Source: Microbacterium testaceum StLB037
GTDB lineage: Bacteria > Actinomycetota > Actinomycetes > Actinomycetales > Microbacteriaceae
Reading direction: 5' to 3'
DNA: 64,000 bases
NCBI RefSeq assembly: GCF_008763945.1
Contig: NZ_VTQH01000001.1
Coordinates: 209,441-273,440, forward strand
This document shows, piece after piece, positions 55,652-63,965 of this stretch; within the stretch, counting starts at the first letter, position 1, and every line of letters begins with the position of its first letter. The notes beneath the pieces were generated by a model. It saw nothing but the letters and a program-made list of their open reading frames with translations. It was not told where the DNA came from and did not search any database. Position numbers and translations under genes: made by a program.

Positions 55652-56434
55652 ATGAGCGACGGTTACGACCCCGACTTCCTCGGCATCCGCCTGCCCCTCC
55701 CCTCCCCCGACCGCGCGACGACGCGTCTCGATTACCCGCGCTTCTCGGTGCTGCTCGACCAGGAGCGCCGGTTCGCGGCCGTCACCGGCGTGGTGATCGA
55801 CGGTGCCTCCTTGCGCGAGCAGCCGCGCACCGGCGAATGGCGGCTCGATCCGCGGGTTCCGGCCTCGGCGCAGGCGGGCCCCGAGATCTACAGCCGCAAC
55901 GACCTCGACCGCGGTCATCTCGTGCGGCGCCGCGACCCCGGCTGGGGTTCGGCGGATGAGGCTCAGGATGCCACCGAAGCGACGTTCTTCTACACGAACG
56001 CCGCTCCGCAAGCGGCCGGGTTCAATCAGTCGAAAGAGCTGTGGCTCGGCCTCGAAGACCACGTGATCGCCTACGCCGAGTCGACCGATCAGCGTCTCGC
56101 GGTGTTCACGGCACCGGTGCTCGGGGGCGACGACCCGCCGTATCGCGGCATCCACGTGCCGCTGAGGTTCTGGAAGATCGCCGCGTGGCGCCAGGGCGAC
56201 TCTCTCGGCGCGGCCGGGTTCGTGCTCGATCAGAGCGACCTCGTCGACACCCGGCAGGGGCTCGTGGTTCCCCCGCTCGGGGCGTTCCGCACGTTCCAGG
56301 TGCCGATCGCCGAGATCGCGGGCGAGGCCGGCATCGACGTCGGGGCGCTGGCCGGTGCCGACACCCTCGTGCGACGGGGACTGCGGCCGGTTGCGGCGCG
56401 AGAGCTCCGGGGGGTCGCCGATATCGTGTGGTGA
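55652..56434 (+). CDS. DNA/RNA non-specific endonuclease
   Basis: The 260-residue protein has the NUC1 signature with the His general base in NDLDRGHLVRR (H89) and the metal-binding Asn in FFYTNAAPQAAGFNQ (N116). These beta-beta-alpha metal enzymes cut single- and double-stranded nucleic acids. No signal peptide is seen, which is unusual because most NUC1 nucleases are secreted; the product starts MSDGYDPDFLG. No immunity gene is evident beside it. CACGAT lies 6 nt before the ATG. Confidence 0.92.
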   Translation: MSDGYDPDFLGIRLPLPSPDRATTRLDYPRFSVLLDQERRFAAVTGVVIDGASLREQPRTGEWRLDPRVPASAQAGPEIYSRNDLDRGHLVRRRDPGWGSADEAQDATEATFFYTNAAPQAAGFNQSKELWLGLEDHVIAYAESTDQRLAVFTAPVLGGDDPPYRGIHVPLRFWKIAAWRQGDSLGAAGFVLDQSDLVDTRQGLVVPPLGAFRTFQVPIAEIAGEAGIDVGALAGADTLVRRGLRPVAARELRGVADIVW

Positions 56435-56480
56435 GACCCGGGCGGTGCGCACGGGCCTATGACGCCGGGGCGGCGCGTCC

Positions 56481-56486
56481 TAGCAT
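56481..56486 (+). promoter_or_regulatory. Probable -10 element of the Pr6Pr gene
   Basis: TAGCAT lies 6 nt before GTG 56493, with no ribosome binding site. Confidence 0.5.
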
Positions 56487-56492
56487 GAGCGC

Positions 56493-57188
56493 GTGAGCGG
56501 CTTCACCCCGACGGGCGTACGCCTCCCGCCGATGAGTCGGGGGCGTCGCCTCGCGGTGCGCGGGTACTTCGGCACCCTCGCCGTGGGACTGCTCGTGACC
56601 CTCATCGCCCAGTGCATCCTCACGGCGTCCGAGGGGCGGAGTCTCGCGAACACGTTCAGTTACTTCACCATCCAGTCGAACGTCCTCGTCCTGGTCACCT
56701 CCGCGATCCTCTGCGCACGACCGCGCCCGTTGGGAGCCACGTGGTGGCGGCTTCTCCGGCTCGCGGCCCTGGTCGGCATCACCGTCACGGGCATCGTGTA
56801 CGTGCTCTTCCTCGCGCGCTCCGTGCACCTGACCGGACTCGCGGCGCTGTACAACCAGGTCTTCCACCACGCGGCACCGCTGCTGACGCTCGTCGGCTTC
56901 CTCGTCGTCGAACCCCGCCAGTCCTTCCGCTGGAGCGATCTCGCCTTCCTCGGGTGGCCGGTGGCGTGGCTGGTGTACACGATGATCCGCGGAGCCTTCT
57001 TCGACCCCCGGTTCACCGGCTTCGCCCCGAAGCCCAGCAACTACCCGTACCCGTTCCTCGACCCGAGTCAGGCGCCGCTGGCCGAGATCATCGGGTCGAT
57101 CGCCTTCGTGTTCGTTCTGCTGCTCGCCGTCGGGGTCGCCTACGTGTTCGCCGACCGACACAAGCCCTTCCGGCCCGGCCGCCGGTGA
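56493..57188 (+). CDS. Pr6Pr family membrane protein
   Basis: The 231-residue protein has six hydrophobic segments, the FSYFTIQSNVLV motif early, HHAAPLLTLVGFL and the Trp-rich AFLGWPVAWLVYTM near helix 5. This fits the Pr6Pr family of bacterial six-helix membrane proteins of unknown function, related to FAR-17a/AIG1-type proteins. GTG 56493 is the start. It converges on the methyltransferase gene. Confidence 0.82.
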   Translation: MSGFTPTGVRLPPMSRGRRLAVRGYFGTLAVGLLVTLIAQCILTASEGRSLANTFSYFTIQSNVLVLVTSAILCARPRPLGATWWRLLRLAALVGITVTGIVYVLFLARSVHLTGLAALYNQVFHHAAPLLTLVGFLVVEPRQSFRWSDLAFLGWPVAWLVYTMIRGAFFDPRFTGFAPKPSNYPYPFLDPSQAPLAEIIGSIAFVFVLLLAVGVAYVFADRHKPFRPGRR

Positions 57189-57214
57189 GTCTGTCCCGGG
57201 TGGCGGTGCCCGGC

Positions 57215-57232
57215 GGTCGCGCCCGCGCGACC
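57215..57232. terminator. Short hairpin between convergent genes
   Basis: GGTCGCGC and GCGCGACC are complementary around a CC centre (57215-57232), in the 43-bp gap after Pr6Pr and overlapping the methyltransferase stop. Confidence 0.45.
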
Positions 57233-57834
57233 TAGCGGACCCGCACCGCGTGCAGCAGCGTGTCGATCGCTGCGGCGGAGTGGCCGTCGCGCAGCTCAGC
57301 GTCGGCGCTCGTCCGGGTGACCCGCTCGCAGCGCTCGATGCGGAAGCGGTCGTCGAGTGCTCCGCGCAGCAGTTCGGGCGAGTAGAGGATGGTCGGGTCG
57401 CTCGGCCCGTGCCCGCCAGCGGCGATGTTCTCGACGTCGTGGCCGAGGACGATCAGGGTGCCGCCGGGCGCCACCCAGTCGGCAATGCGCGCGACGGCCG
57501 CCGCACTGTCGGGTAGGTGCAGGTAGCACGAGACGACGAGGTCGACGAAGGCCTCGGGATGCCAGTCGTGTACGTCCGCGGTCGTCCAGGTGACGGAGTC
57601 GCCCCCGGGCCGCGCTGCGGCGAGCGCGAGGCCCGCGCTCGAGAAGTCGACGCCCGTGCACGCCCACCCACGGTCCGCGAGCCAGAGTGCGGTGCGGCCG
57701 TCGCCGGTCGCGACGTCGATCGCCGCTCCCGGGGTGAGGGCCGCGGCGATCTCGCGTACGACGGCGGGGGGCTGCGTGGCCCAGACTCCCCCGGCGGAGG
57801 CGCGGTATCGCTCGTCCCACTGCGCGGCATCCAT
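57232..57834 (-). CDS. Class I SAM-dependent methyltransferase
   Basis: The 200-residue protein has AdoMet motif I AIDVATGDGRTALWLA, the acidic strand VDFSSAGLALA and DLVVSCYLHLPDS. The sequence resembles the small methyltransferases annotated as TehB/UbiE-like in actinobacteria; its substrate is unknown. ATG 57834 has a clear AAGGAG site and is preferred to a frame start 33 codons upstream, which runs into a repeat. Confidence 0.85.
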   Translation of the reverse strand: MDAAQWDERYRASAGGVWATQPPAVVREIAAALTPGAAIDVATGDGRTALWLADRGWACTGVDFSSAGLALAAARPGGDSVTWTTADVHDWHPEAFVDLVVSCYLHLPDSAAAVARIADWVAPGGTLIVLGHDVENIAAGGHGPSDPTILYSPELLRGALDDRFRIERCERVTRTSADAELRDGHSAAAIDTLLHAVRVR

Positions 57835-57896
57835 TCCGTCTCCTTCTGCTCGGGTCCACCCTAGGTCGGCGCCCGCGGCTCTCGGGCCCACGCTCG

Positions 57897-58051
57897 GCGA
57901 TCCGCACAACCTCAGCCCGAAACCCCGAACCACGACTGAGCCTGCGCGAATAGCTCGCCCTGCGCCATGCCGGCACCCTCGCCGGGCATAACCTCAGCGA
58001 TCCGCACAACCTCAGCCCGAAACCCCGAACCACGACTGAGCCTGCGCGAAT
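57897..58051. repeat. Two perfect 55-bp direct repeats 100 bp apart
   Basis: Copies at 57897-57951 and 57997-58051 are identical over 55 bp with a period of exactly 100 bp. They lie in the 374-bp gap (57835-58208) between two minus-strand genes. That gap has no convincing gene. Both copies contain CTCAG ... CTGAG, an inverted pair. A weaker partial match (CAGCCTCAACCCCGAACCCG) follows at about 58094. Confidence 0.9.
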
Positions 58052-58161
58052 CCCTCACCACGCGCCGCGCCGCGCCCCGCCCGCGCCTCGGACAGCCTCA
58101 ACCCCGAACCCGATGCCGACAGACCCCGGGCGAGTCCTCACCACCCCACCCCGGGCAGCAC

Positions 58162-58199
58162 GAAACCCCGCCACCCGCACCAGCGGGCGACGGGGCTTC
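58162..58199 (-). terminator. Terminator after the FMN reductase gene
   Basis: A 17-nt stem with three mismatches (58162-58178 with 58183-58199, 4-nt loop) begins 9 bp after the stop of the minus-strand FMN reductase gene. Confidence 0.65.
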
Positions 58200-58208
58200 A
58201 TCACGGGG

Positions 58209-58856
58209 TCACTCCCCCGACAGACCACCCAGCAGGTGCCCGAACGAACGGCCCTCGCCGAGGTAGGACGACGGGTCGAACGGGTCGGCGTCGCGGACGG
58301 GTTCGCGAGCGGCGATGGCATCCGCGAGCTCCCGCGCGCCGCGGTCGACGCGCGAGCCGAGCGGAGCGACCTCGTCGGCATTCGCACCCCAGTCGCTGGA
58401 TGCCGCGAACACACCGGTCGGCACGGGGTTGGCGTGCAGGTAGGTGAAGAGCGGGCGGATCGCGTAGTCGATCGCGAGCGAGTGCCGAGCCGTGCCGGCG
58501 TTCGCGCCGATCAGCACGGGGGTTCCCGCGAGCGCCTGCGGGTCGAGCACGTCGATGAACGACTTGAACAGCCCCGAGTAGCTGGTGGAGAAGATCGGCG
58601 TGACCGCGATGATCCCGTCGGCCGAGACAACCGCGTTGATCATCTGCTCGAGGGCGGGCGGGGCGAAACCGGTGAGGAGGTTGTCGGTGAGGTCGTGCGC
58701 GTAGTCGCGCAGCTCGAACACGTCGGCCGTCGCGTCGATCCCGCGCTCACGCAGCTCCGCGAGTACGGCGTGGCTGAGCCGGTCGCCGAGCATGCGGGTC
58801 GATGACGGCGTCGACAACCCGGCGGTGACGACGGCGATGCGGCGAGCGGCGGACAT
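58209..58856 (-). CDS. FMN reductase, CE1759-type partner
   Basis: The 215-residue flavodoxin-like reductase has the N-terminal phosphate loop TAGLSTPSSTRMLG, and TPIFSTSYSGLFKSFIDVLD near the flavin. Family and pairing match the CE1759-type FMN reductase that supplies reduced flavin to an adjacent luciferase-like monooxygenase. The start overlaps the LLM gene stop (TGATG). Length is above the usual 180 because of a Gly/Asp-rich C terminus. Confidence 0.88.
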   Translation of the reverse strand: MSAARRIAVVTAGLSTPSSTRMLGDRLSHAVLAELRERGIDATADVFELRDYAHDLTDNLLTGFAPPALEQMINAVVSADGIIAVTPIFSTSYSGLFKSFIDVLDPQALAGTPVLIGANAGTARHSLAIDYAIRPLFTYLHANPVPTGVFAASSDWGANADEVAPLGSRVDRGARELADAIAAREPVRDADPFDPSSYLGEGRSFGHLLGGLSGE

Positions 58857-60088
58857 CACGCGCCGATCTTCGTCGCGGCCGCACCGAAGGCACTGCCCGA
58901 GCGAGGCGCGGCATCCTGGTACGGGCTGCCCGCGACCATGTTGTCGCCCCGGTTCGCGCCCGGAACCGCCTGTCGCGGGGCCGCACCGGCGTAGATCTTC
59001 TCGACCTGATTGGCGTGCGTGGGCGCGTCGGGCACCTCGGCCGGACGGTTCTTCTGCAGCTCCTTGCGCAGCACCGGCACGACCTCGGAACCGAGGATGT
59101 CGAGCTGCTCGAGCACGGTCTTGGTGGGCAGACCCGCGTGGTCGATGAGGAACAGCTGACGCTGGTAGTCGCCGAACGTCTCGCGCATCGCGGCGTAGCG
59201 GTCGATGATCTGCTGCGGCGAGCCGACGGTCAGCGGGGTCATCTCGCTGAAGTCCTCGAGGCTCGGGCCGTGACCGTAGACCGGCGCGTTGTCGAAGTAC
59301 GGGCGGAACTCGCGCACCGCGTCCTGCGAGTTGGCGCGCATGAACACCTGGCCGCCGAGGCCGACGATCGCCTGCTGCGGTGTGCCGTGGCCGTAGTGGG
59401 CGAAACGCTCGCGGTACAGCGTGATGAGGCGCTGGTAGTGCTCCTTGGGCCAGAAGATGTTGTTCGCGAAGAACCCGTTGCCGTAGTACGCGGCCTGCTC
59501 GGCGATCTCGGGCGTGCGGATCGAACCGTGCCACACGAACGGGGGCACCCCGTCGAGGGGACGCGGGGTCGAGGTGAAGCCCTGCAGCGGAGTGCGGAAC
59601 TTCCCCTCCCAGTCGACGACGTCTTCACGCCACAGCTTGTGGAGCAGGTCGTAGTTCTCGATGGTCAGCGGCAGACCCTGCCGGATGTCCTTACCGAACC
59701 AGGGGTACACCGGTCCGGTGTTGCCGCGGCCGAGCATGAGGTCGGCGCGACCGCCGGAGACATGCTGCAGCATCGCGAAGTCCTCGGCGATCTTCACCGG
59801 GTCGTTCGTGGTGATGAGCGTCGTCGAGGTCGTGAGGATGAGTCGCTCGGTCTGGGCCGCGATGTACGCGAGCGTCGTCGTGGGCGACGACGACCAGAAC
59901 GGCGGGTTGTGGTGCTCGCCGAGGGCGAAGACGTCGAGGCCGACCTCTTCGGTGTGCTTCGCGATCGTGAGCGTGTCCTTGATGCGCTGAGCTTCGCTCG
60001 GCGTCTTGCCCGTGGTGGGGTCCTGGGTGATGTCGCTCACCGTCATGACACCGAACTGCATTCCGGGCCAGTTGCTCGTCTCACTCAT
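58856..60088 (-). CDS. LLM class flavin-dependent oxidoreductase, CE1758-type
   Basis: The 410-residue luciferase-like monooxygenase has GLDVFALGEHHNPPFWSSSP, RADLMLGRGNTGPVYPWFG and GFFANNIFWPKEHY in the TIM barrel, as in the CE1758 family. It uses FMNH2 from the neighbouring reductase to oxidise an unknown substrate. ATG 60088 is preferred to a frame start 35 codons upstream. The C-terminal 45 residues are Ala/Pro/Gly-rich and lie outside the core. Confidence 0.9.
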   Translation of the reverse strand: MSETSNWPGMQFGVMTVSDITQDPTTGKTPSEAQRIKDTLTIAKHTEEVGLDVFALGEHHNPPFWSSSPTTTLAYIAAQTERLILTTSTTLITTNDPVKIAEDFAMLQHVSGGRADLMLGRGNTGPVYPWFGKDIRQGLPLTIENYDLLHKLWREDVVDWEGKFRTPLQGFTSTPRPLDGVPPFVWHGSIRTPEIAEQAAYYGNGFFANNIFWPKEHYQRLITLYRERFAHYGHGTPQQAIVGLGGQVFMRANSQDAVREFRPYFDNAPVYGHGPSLEDFSEMTPLTVGSPQQIIDRYAAMRETFGDYQRQLFLIDHAGLPTKTVLEQLDILGSEVVPVLRKELQKNRPAEVPDAPTHANQVEKIYAGAAPRQAVPGANRGDNMVAGSPYQDAAPRSGSAFGAAATKIGA

Positions 60089-60178
60089 GATGCGCCTCCT
60101 ACTTGTATGCACCTGAATATACATGGGGAAACGCGTACGGCCGAGCTTTATTCCGAACGCGCCGCCCGAACCACCGAG

Positions 60179-60237
60179 AAACGCTCGCTGCACCGGGAAA
60201 CGCGTTCGGCGAGCGTTTCCCGGTGCAGCGAGCGTTT
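60179..60237. repeat. 25-bp perfect inverted repeat downstream of efeB
   Basis: Arms 60179-60203 and 60213-60237 are perfectly complementary over 25 bp with a 9-nt loop, the longest stem in the window. It begins 19 bp past the efeB stop and would end efeUOB transcripts. A degenerate copy of its core (GGGAAACGCGTACGG at about 60127) lies nearby, so the element looks like part of a repeat family and not only a terminator. Confidence 0.85.
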
Positions 60238-60256
60238 ATCACTCGGATGAGGAGGC

Positions 60257-61561
60257 CTAGGCCCCCAGCAGCCCGGCCCCCAGCAGCCCGGCCCCCACAG
60301 AGGCTCCCGCAGCCGGCGCGGGTGGCACGGCCCACAGCCCCGAGCCGACGTGGCGCACGTATTCGTTCATGGCATCCGTCGACAGGGCTTTCTGCACCGT
60401 GATGTAGCGCTGCGGGCTCTTCTGGAACGACAGGAAGAACAGCCCCGCGTTCAGACGCCCCAGATCGGTCGTGCCGTCGACGAAGTTGTAGCCGCGGCGC
60501 AGCAGCCGGATGCCGCCGTTCGTGTCGGGGTGCGCGAGCCGCACGTGGCTGCGCGGGTCGATCGCCGGTGTTCCCGCCGCCCCCGCCGCCGCGAAGTCGG
60601 GCGCGGTGAACTCGTCGCCGCCCGACAGCGGGGCGCCCTTCGCTTTGTCGCGCCCGATCACGCGGTCCTGCTCGGCCAGGCGCGTGCGGTCCCAGGTTTC
60701 GATGAGCATCGAGATGCGCCGCGCGACGAGGTACGACCCGCCCGCCAGCCACGCCGGACCCTCGGATGCCGAGACCCACACGTTCTCATCCAGAGCGGCC
60801 GTGTCGTCGGCGAGGATGTTGGCCGTTCCGTCCTTGAAGCCGAAGAGATTGCGCGGAGTGGTCTGATCCGCGGTGGTCTTCGACGTGCGGCCGAAGCCGA
60901 GCTGCGACCACCGGATGGTGGCTCGCCCGAACGCGATGCGGCTGAGGTTGCGGATCGCGTGGACCGCGACCTGCGGGTCATCGGCGCACGCCTGGATGCA
61001 CAGGTCGCCGTCGGAGCGCAGCGGGTCGAGGTCGTCGCCGAGGAACGCCGGCAGCCGCTCGAGACCGTCGGGACGCTGCCCCTCGAGACCGAAACGCGCA
61101 TCGAACAGCGAGGGACCAAACCCGAACGTGATGGTGAGGTTGCTCGCGGGGAGCCCGAGCGCCTCGCCCGTGTCATCCGGCGGGGCCTCGGGCGAGCCAC
61201 CCACGGCGCCCGTCGCCGTGACCTCGAGCCCCTGCATCATGCGCGTCGCCGCGTACGTCCAGTCCGAGAGCAGCTCGGCGAGGTCGTCGCGGGTCGTGCG
61301 GGCCATCATGTCGTACGCCGCGAAGTGCAGGTGCTCCTGCACGGGTGTCGTGATGCCGGGCTGATGAATGCCGGTCGTCGCCGCCGCGGCATCCCTCCCC
61401 GCTTTCTGCTGCTCGAGGGCGTACGCCTGCCCGCCGACGAGACCCGCTCCGGCGCCGACCACGAGCCCCGTCGCGCCAGCGCCGAGGGCGAGGCCCATCA
61501 GTCCGCGGCGAGACAGGCCCGCGGCATCCGGGGTCTGCTGCTCTTCTTCGGCCACGCTCAC
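60257..61561 (-). CDS. efeB: DyP-type peroxidase / deferrochelatase EfeB
   Basis: The 434-residue haem peroxidase has a Tat signal (LSRRGLMGLALGAGA, twin Arg at 18-19), the distal GFKDG motif with Asp 244 and a conserved Arg further on. EfeB acts outside the membrane with EfeO and EfeU, oxidising Fe(II) or removing iron from haem. ATG 61561 overlaps the efeO stop. The last ten residues are a duplicated GLLGA unit made by a 15-bp repeat, which appears recent. Confidence 0.94.
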   Translation of the reverse strand: MSVAEEEQQTPDAAGLSRRGLMGLALGAGATGLVVGAGAGLVGGQAYALEQQKAGRDAAAATTGIHQPGITTPVQEHLHFAAYDMMARTTRDDLAELLSDWTYAATRMMQGLEVTATGAVGGSPEAPPDDTGEALGLPASNLTITFGFGPSLFDARFGLEGQRPDGLERLPAFLGDDLDPLRSDGDLCIQACADDPQVAVHAIRNLSRIAFGRATIRWSQLGFGRTSKTTADQTTPRNLFGFKDGTANILADDTAALDENVWVSASEGPAWLAGGSYLVARRISMLIETWDRTRLAEQDRVIGRDKAKGAPLSGGDEFTAPDFAAAGAAGTPAIDPRSHVRLAHPDTNGGIRLLRRGYNFVDGTTDLGRLNAGLFFLSFQKSPQRYITVQKALSTDAMNEYVRHVGSGLWAVPPAPAAGASVGAGLLGAGLLGA

Positions 61562-62787
61562 TCCAGGATCGTCACCGTGAGCTGCGACAGCGGCTCGGCG
61601 AGGGCGTTGATGAGGTCGGTGAGCTGGCGCTTGTCGGCCTCGGTGATTTGGCTGTAGGGGACGAAGCCGGCCTCGAGCGAGCCGTACTTCGCCAGCGCCG
61701 CCTCGAGGTCGGCGTACCCGCCGTCGATGCGCGAGACGAGCGCCGCGCCCTTATCGCCCTTCGAGTCGGCGAAGTCGCGCACGAGCGAGAACGCCATCTT
61801 CGATCCCTCGACGTTCGCCGCGAAGTCGTTGAGGTCGGTCCCCGACCACCAGTCCTCTTCGCCGCTGATCTTGCCGGTGGCGACCTCGTCGAGCAGCGCG
61901 ATCGCGCCGTTCGAGATCCCCGCGACGCCCTGCGTGGTCAGCGCCTCGGTGAAGGCGTCGGAGTGGACGTAGTCGTAGAGCTCCTGCGTGTCGGAGATGA
62001 GCTTGTCACCGTAGGTGGCGCGCTCGGCCGTCGTCGAGGGCGCCCAGTTCTTCCACGCCGGGGTTTCGCCGTCGGCGTTCAGCGCGTCCTGAGCGGGGAC
62101 CCACAGGTCTTTCTCGATGCGGTGGAACCCGGTCCAGTCCAGCCCCTCTGCCACGGCGTCGACCTCGCGGTAATCGATGCGCGGGTCGAGATCGCCGAGC
62201 GCCTCGGCGATCGGTTCGATGCGCTCGTAGAACGCGCGCACGCGGGGGAACTGCTCCTTCGCTGCCGCGTCGTCGCCCGACTCGTAAGCGGCGGTGAACG
62301 TCTGCACGGCGGGGATGAGCTGGCCGACCTGGTCTTTCACGAACGCCGCGTAGAGGTCGACGGCCTGCTGCTTCTGCTCGGCATCCGGTCCGCTCACGGC
62401 GACCGCGTCGCCGGTCACCGAGAAACTCGCCCGGCCCACGCCGTCGCCGACCATGCCCGGCTTGCACAGCGTGAAGTAGTCGCCGGGCTGGGCCACGACC
62501 GTGAGGTTGCGCGAGGCACCGGGGGCGATGTTCTCGACCTCCCCGACGATGCGCAGACCATCGGATGCCAGCAGGTAGAACTCCGTGACCTGGTCGCTCT
62601 TGTTGCTGACGTCGAAGGCGACGGTGCCGCTCGGGGCGGTCGCCGCTGACACGGCGCAGCCGTCGTCGGTCGACGTGACCGAGAGGGCTCCGGAGGCGGC
62701 AGCGTCGGATTTGGCGACGCAACCGGAGAGGACGAGGGCGGCCGCGCCGGCCACGGCCGTGGCCGCGAGGAGGCGAGTCGGGTTCAT
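61558..62787 (-). CDS. efeO: Iron uptake protein EfeO
   Basis: The 409-residue lipoprotein has a lipobox (LVLSGC, Cys about 23), an N-terminal cupredoxin-like domain (about 30-130, with LTVVAQPGDYFTLCKPGM) and a C-terminal imelysin/M75 domain with the HxxE motif in GFHRIEKDLW. EfeO binds iron outside the membrane and passes it to EfeU. ATG 62787 is chosen because the signal peptide starts there; the frame upstream adds only 15 residues. Confidence 0.93.
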   Translation of the reverse strand: MNPTRLLAATAVAGAAALVLSGCVAKSDAAASGALSVTSTDDGCAVSAATAPSGTVAFDVSNKSDQVTEFYLLASDGLRIVGEVENIAPGASRNLTVVAQPGDYFTLCKPGMVGDGVGRASFSVTGDAVAVSGPDAEQKQQAVDLYAAFVKDQVGQLIPAVQTFTAAYESGDDAAAKEQFPRVRAFYERIEPIAEALGDLDPRIDYREVDAVAEGLDWTGFHRIEKDLWVPAQDALNADGETPAWKNWAPSTTAERATYGDKLISDTQELYDYVHSDAFTEALTTQGVAGISNGAIALLDEVATGKISGEEDWWSGTDLNDFAANVEGSKMAFSLVRDFADSKGDKGAALVSRIDGGYADLEAALAKYGSLEAGFVPYSQITEADKRQLTDLINALAEPLSQLTVTILE

Positions 62788-62850
62788 GATGCTCCGTTCG
62801 GAAGGAGGGAGGGATGCCGCGGCGTCGGGCACGCGAGCGGCGTCGGGGGT

Positions 62851-63891
62851 TTACGGTGCGGCGGGAGCCGCGCCGGGGGTCGAGGTGACGGCGGCGGGAG
62901 CCGCGCCGGGAGCCGAGGTGACGGCGGCGGGGTCCGAGTGGGTGCGCGGGGCGGCGGTCGCCGCGGTGGGCTGCGCGTCGAGCGACGCAGCGGAGGTGGC
63001 TTCGACCGGGCGGCGCGGCCGCCGGTGGGCGCGGACGCCCCGCACGAAGAGGGGGACGACGACCGCAACGTAGGCGAACCAGGCGAGCACCTGGAGCCAG
63101 GTCATCTGCGGCATGAATCCGACCGTGGCCTGCAGGAGCGCGGCGAGGGGCCCGTCGGGCGCGATCGCCCCGGAGACGTCGAAGGCCCAGCCGAAGGGGA
63201 AGCCGGACCACCCGGTGGCCACCAGGCCCGTCGCCGCGTCGACGGGGGCACCGGCGCCGAAGGGTCCGGGAAGCGCCCCGGCCTCCTGCAGATCGTGGAA
63301 CGCGTAGGCGAGTACTCCCGCGGCGACGACGACGAGGAACCCGCCGGTCCACGTGAAGAACCGGGAGAGGTCGAGACGCAGCATGCCGCGCGCGATGAGC
63401 CAGCCGAGAACGACCGCGGCGACGAGGCCGAGAAGGGCGCCCAGCAGCGCGAGAGGGGCGTCGCCGAACGACTGCACCATCGACCACAGCAGCAGCGTCG
63501 TCTCGACGCCCTCGCGCGCGACCGACACGAAGCCGATCGCCACCAGCGCCCACACTCCGCCGCGGAGCGCTTTGTCGACGCCGCCCTCGAGGCCGGCCTT
63601 GAGCGTGCGTCCGGCGCGCTGCATCCAGAAGATCATCCACGTGACCATCGCCACCGCGAGCAGCGAGAGGCCGCCGCCGAGCAGCTCCTGCGCCTCGAAG
63701 GTGAGCATGTACGCGCCGAAGGTGAACACCGCGCCGATGGCGAGCGCGAGCGCGACGGCCAGACCGACACCCGCCCACAGTCGCGGCAGGGCGTCGCGGC
63801 GGTCGAGACGCGAGAGGTAGGCGACGAGGATGCCGACGACGAGGGCGGCTTCGAGGCCTTCGCGGAGGCCGATGAGGAAGGTGGCGAGCAC
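62851..63891 (-). CDS. efeU: Ferric/ferrous iron permease EfeU (FTR1 family)
   Basis: The 346-residue permease has about seven membrane helices and two REGxE motifs: REGLEAALVVG (helix 1) and REGVETTLLLW (helix 4), the iron-binding signature of FTR1/EfeU. It forms the membrane path of the EfeUOB iron importer. The cytoplasmic C terminus (about 280-346) is a Pro/Ala/Thr tail with SAPGAAPAA-type repeats. GTG 63891 is the start. A DtxR/IdeR-like box lies 56 bp upstream. Confidence 0.94.
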   Translation of the reverse strand: MLATFLIGLREGLEAALVVGILVAYLSRLDRRDALPRLWAGVGLAVALALAIGAVFTFGAYMLTFEAQELLGGGLSLLAVAMVTWMIFWMQRAGRTLKAGLEGGVDKALRGGVWALVAIGFVSVAREGVETTLLLWSMVQSFGDAPLALLGALLGLVAAVVLGWLIARGMLRLDLSRFFTWTGGFLVVVAAGVLAYAFHDLQEAGALPGPFGAGAPVDAATGLVATGWSGFPFGWAFDVSGAIAPDGPLAALLQATVGFMPQMTWLQVLAWFAYVAVVVPLFVRGVRAHRRPRRPVEATSAASLDAQPTAATAAPRTHSDPAAVTSAPGAAPAAVTSTPGAAPAAP

Positions 63892-63946
63892 GGGCGGGTG
63901 TTCCGACTTTCGTTTCTCGGGTGGGAGCCGCGGCGCTGCGGGTAGG

Positions 63947-63965
63947 TAAGGACAGCCTCACCTGA
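63947..63965 (-). promoter_or_regulatory. DtxR/IdeR-like iron box upstream of efeU
   Basis: On the minus strand TCAGGTGAGGCTGTCCTTA matches the DtxR box TTAGGTTAGGCTAACCTAA at 14 of 19 positions. It lies 56 bp before the efeU start, where iron-dependent repression of efeUOB is expected. Confidence 0.6.
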
